Origin: Calothrix anomala FACHB-343
Lineage (GTDB): Bacteria; Cyanobacteriota; Cyanobacteriia; Cyanobacteriales; Nostocaceae
NCBI RefSeq assembly: GCF_014696435.1
Contig: NZ_JACJQG010000032.1
Location: 28,470 to 92,469, forward strand
Length of the DNA: 64,000 nt
Reading direction: 5' to 3'
Numbering within the stretch: the first letter of the stretch is position 1; each line of letters begins with the position of its first letter. Below are positions 63,982 to 64,000 of the stretch, piece after piece. The notes beneath the pieces are model-generated. The model was given only the letters and a program-made list of their open reading frames with translations, searched no databases and was not told where the DNA came from. Made by a program: the position numbers and the translations under genes.

Positions 63982-64000
63982 ATGAGTAAAGCATATCCCA
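63982..64000 (+). CDS. IS5-like transposase, 5' fragment
   Basis: Only the first six codons (MSKAYP) and one base are in the window. The assignment rests on this start plus the upstream terminal-repeat-like sequence and hairpin. No catalytic residue is visible. Confidence 0.6.

Larger units (their letters stand above)
63895..64000 (+). mobile_element. IS5-family-like element, left end (partial)
   Basis: The terminal repeat region starts near GAGGATGTTTGAAAAG (63895-63910). The transposase begins ATGAGTAAAGCATATCCC at 63982 (MSKAYP...), a start typical of IS5-group transposases in cyanobacteria. The element continues beyond the window, so neither the right end nor a target duplication can be seen. 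Confidence 0.75.

Overview
The window comes from a filamentous, heterocyst-forming cyanobacterium (Nostocales). It carries genes known only or mainly from such organisms: the nif regulator cnfR/patB, nif-type ferredoxin fdxB, heterocyst glycolipid (HGL) synthase genes, hgdB/hgdC/hgdA and hetI. It is also rich in the HIP1 octamer GCGATCGC and in the short tandem repeats typical of Nostoc-like genomes. No tRNA, rRNA or CRISPR array was seen.

Layout. 1-2.2 kb (minus): a P-loop ATPase and a downstream partner that runs off the left edge. 2.4-12.3 kb: a diazotrophy and low-oxygen block, with cnfR (minus), then fdxB, coxB-coxA-coxC, a small helical protein, a cupin and an ArsC-like nitrogenase-associated protein (all plus). 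12.4-19.1 kb (minus): one giant hybrid histidine kinase with CBS, GAF and nine PAS domains. 20-36.6 kb (minus): the HGL polyketide/fatty-acid synthase in the order hglE, KR-DH, KS (hglD), CLF-AT (hglC), ER (hglA), ACP-thioester reductase (hglB), closed by a clear intrinsic terminator. 36.9-42.2 kb: a poorly conserved stretch with small genes, pseudogenes, a 21-bp minisatellite, MITE-like elements and a ParB-like protein. 43.2-51.7 kb (plus): HGL export and glycosylation, with hgdB, hgdC, hgdA, a DUF2141 protein, two tandem GT2 enzymes and a GT4 enzyme (hglT-like). 52.3-58.5 kb: a helical-repeat protein, a TspO-like membrane protein and two sensor kinases. 58.7-59.4 kb: hetI, the phosphopantetheinyl transferase. 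59.9 kb to the end: a PEP-CTERM protein, an IS remnant, rpaA, a hydroxylase-SDR fusion and the left end of an IS5-like element.

How the genes work together. HetI should load the carrier domains of HglE and HglB. The Hgl enzymes build and reductively release a long-chain polyol. The glycosyltransferases add sugar, and HgdB/HgdC (with an ATPase encoded elsewhere) plus HgdA help deposit the glycolipid layer that limits O2 entry. The Cox2-type oxidase removes remaining O2, while CnfR and FdxB support nif expression and electron supply. The window therefore reads as a consolidated heterocyst-maturation island.

Most notable: the ketoreductase is split between the end of hglE and the start of the next gene by a repeat-filled gap. 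All four larger spacers in the hgl operon carry the same repeat family. A 160-bp MITE with an 8-bp target duplication sits just upstream of hetI. An inverted pair of another MITE brackets the hgl/hgd block.
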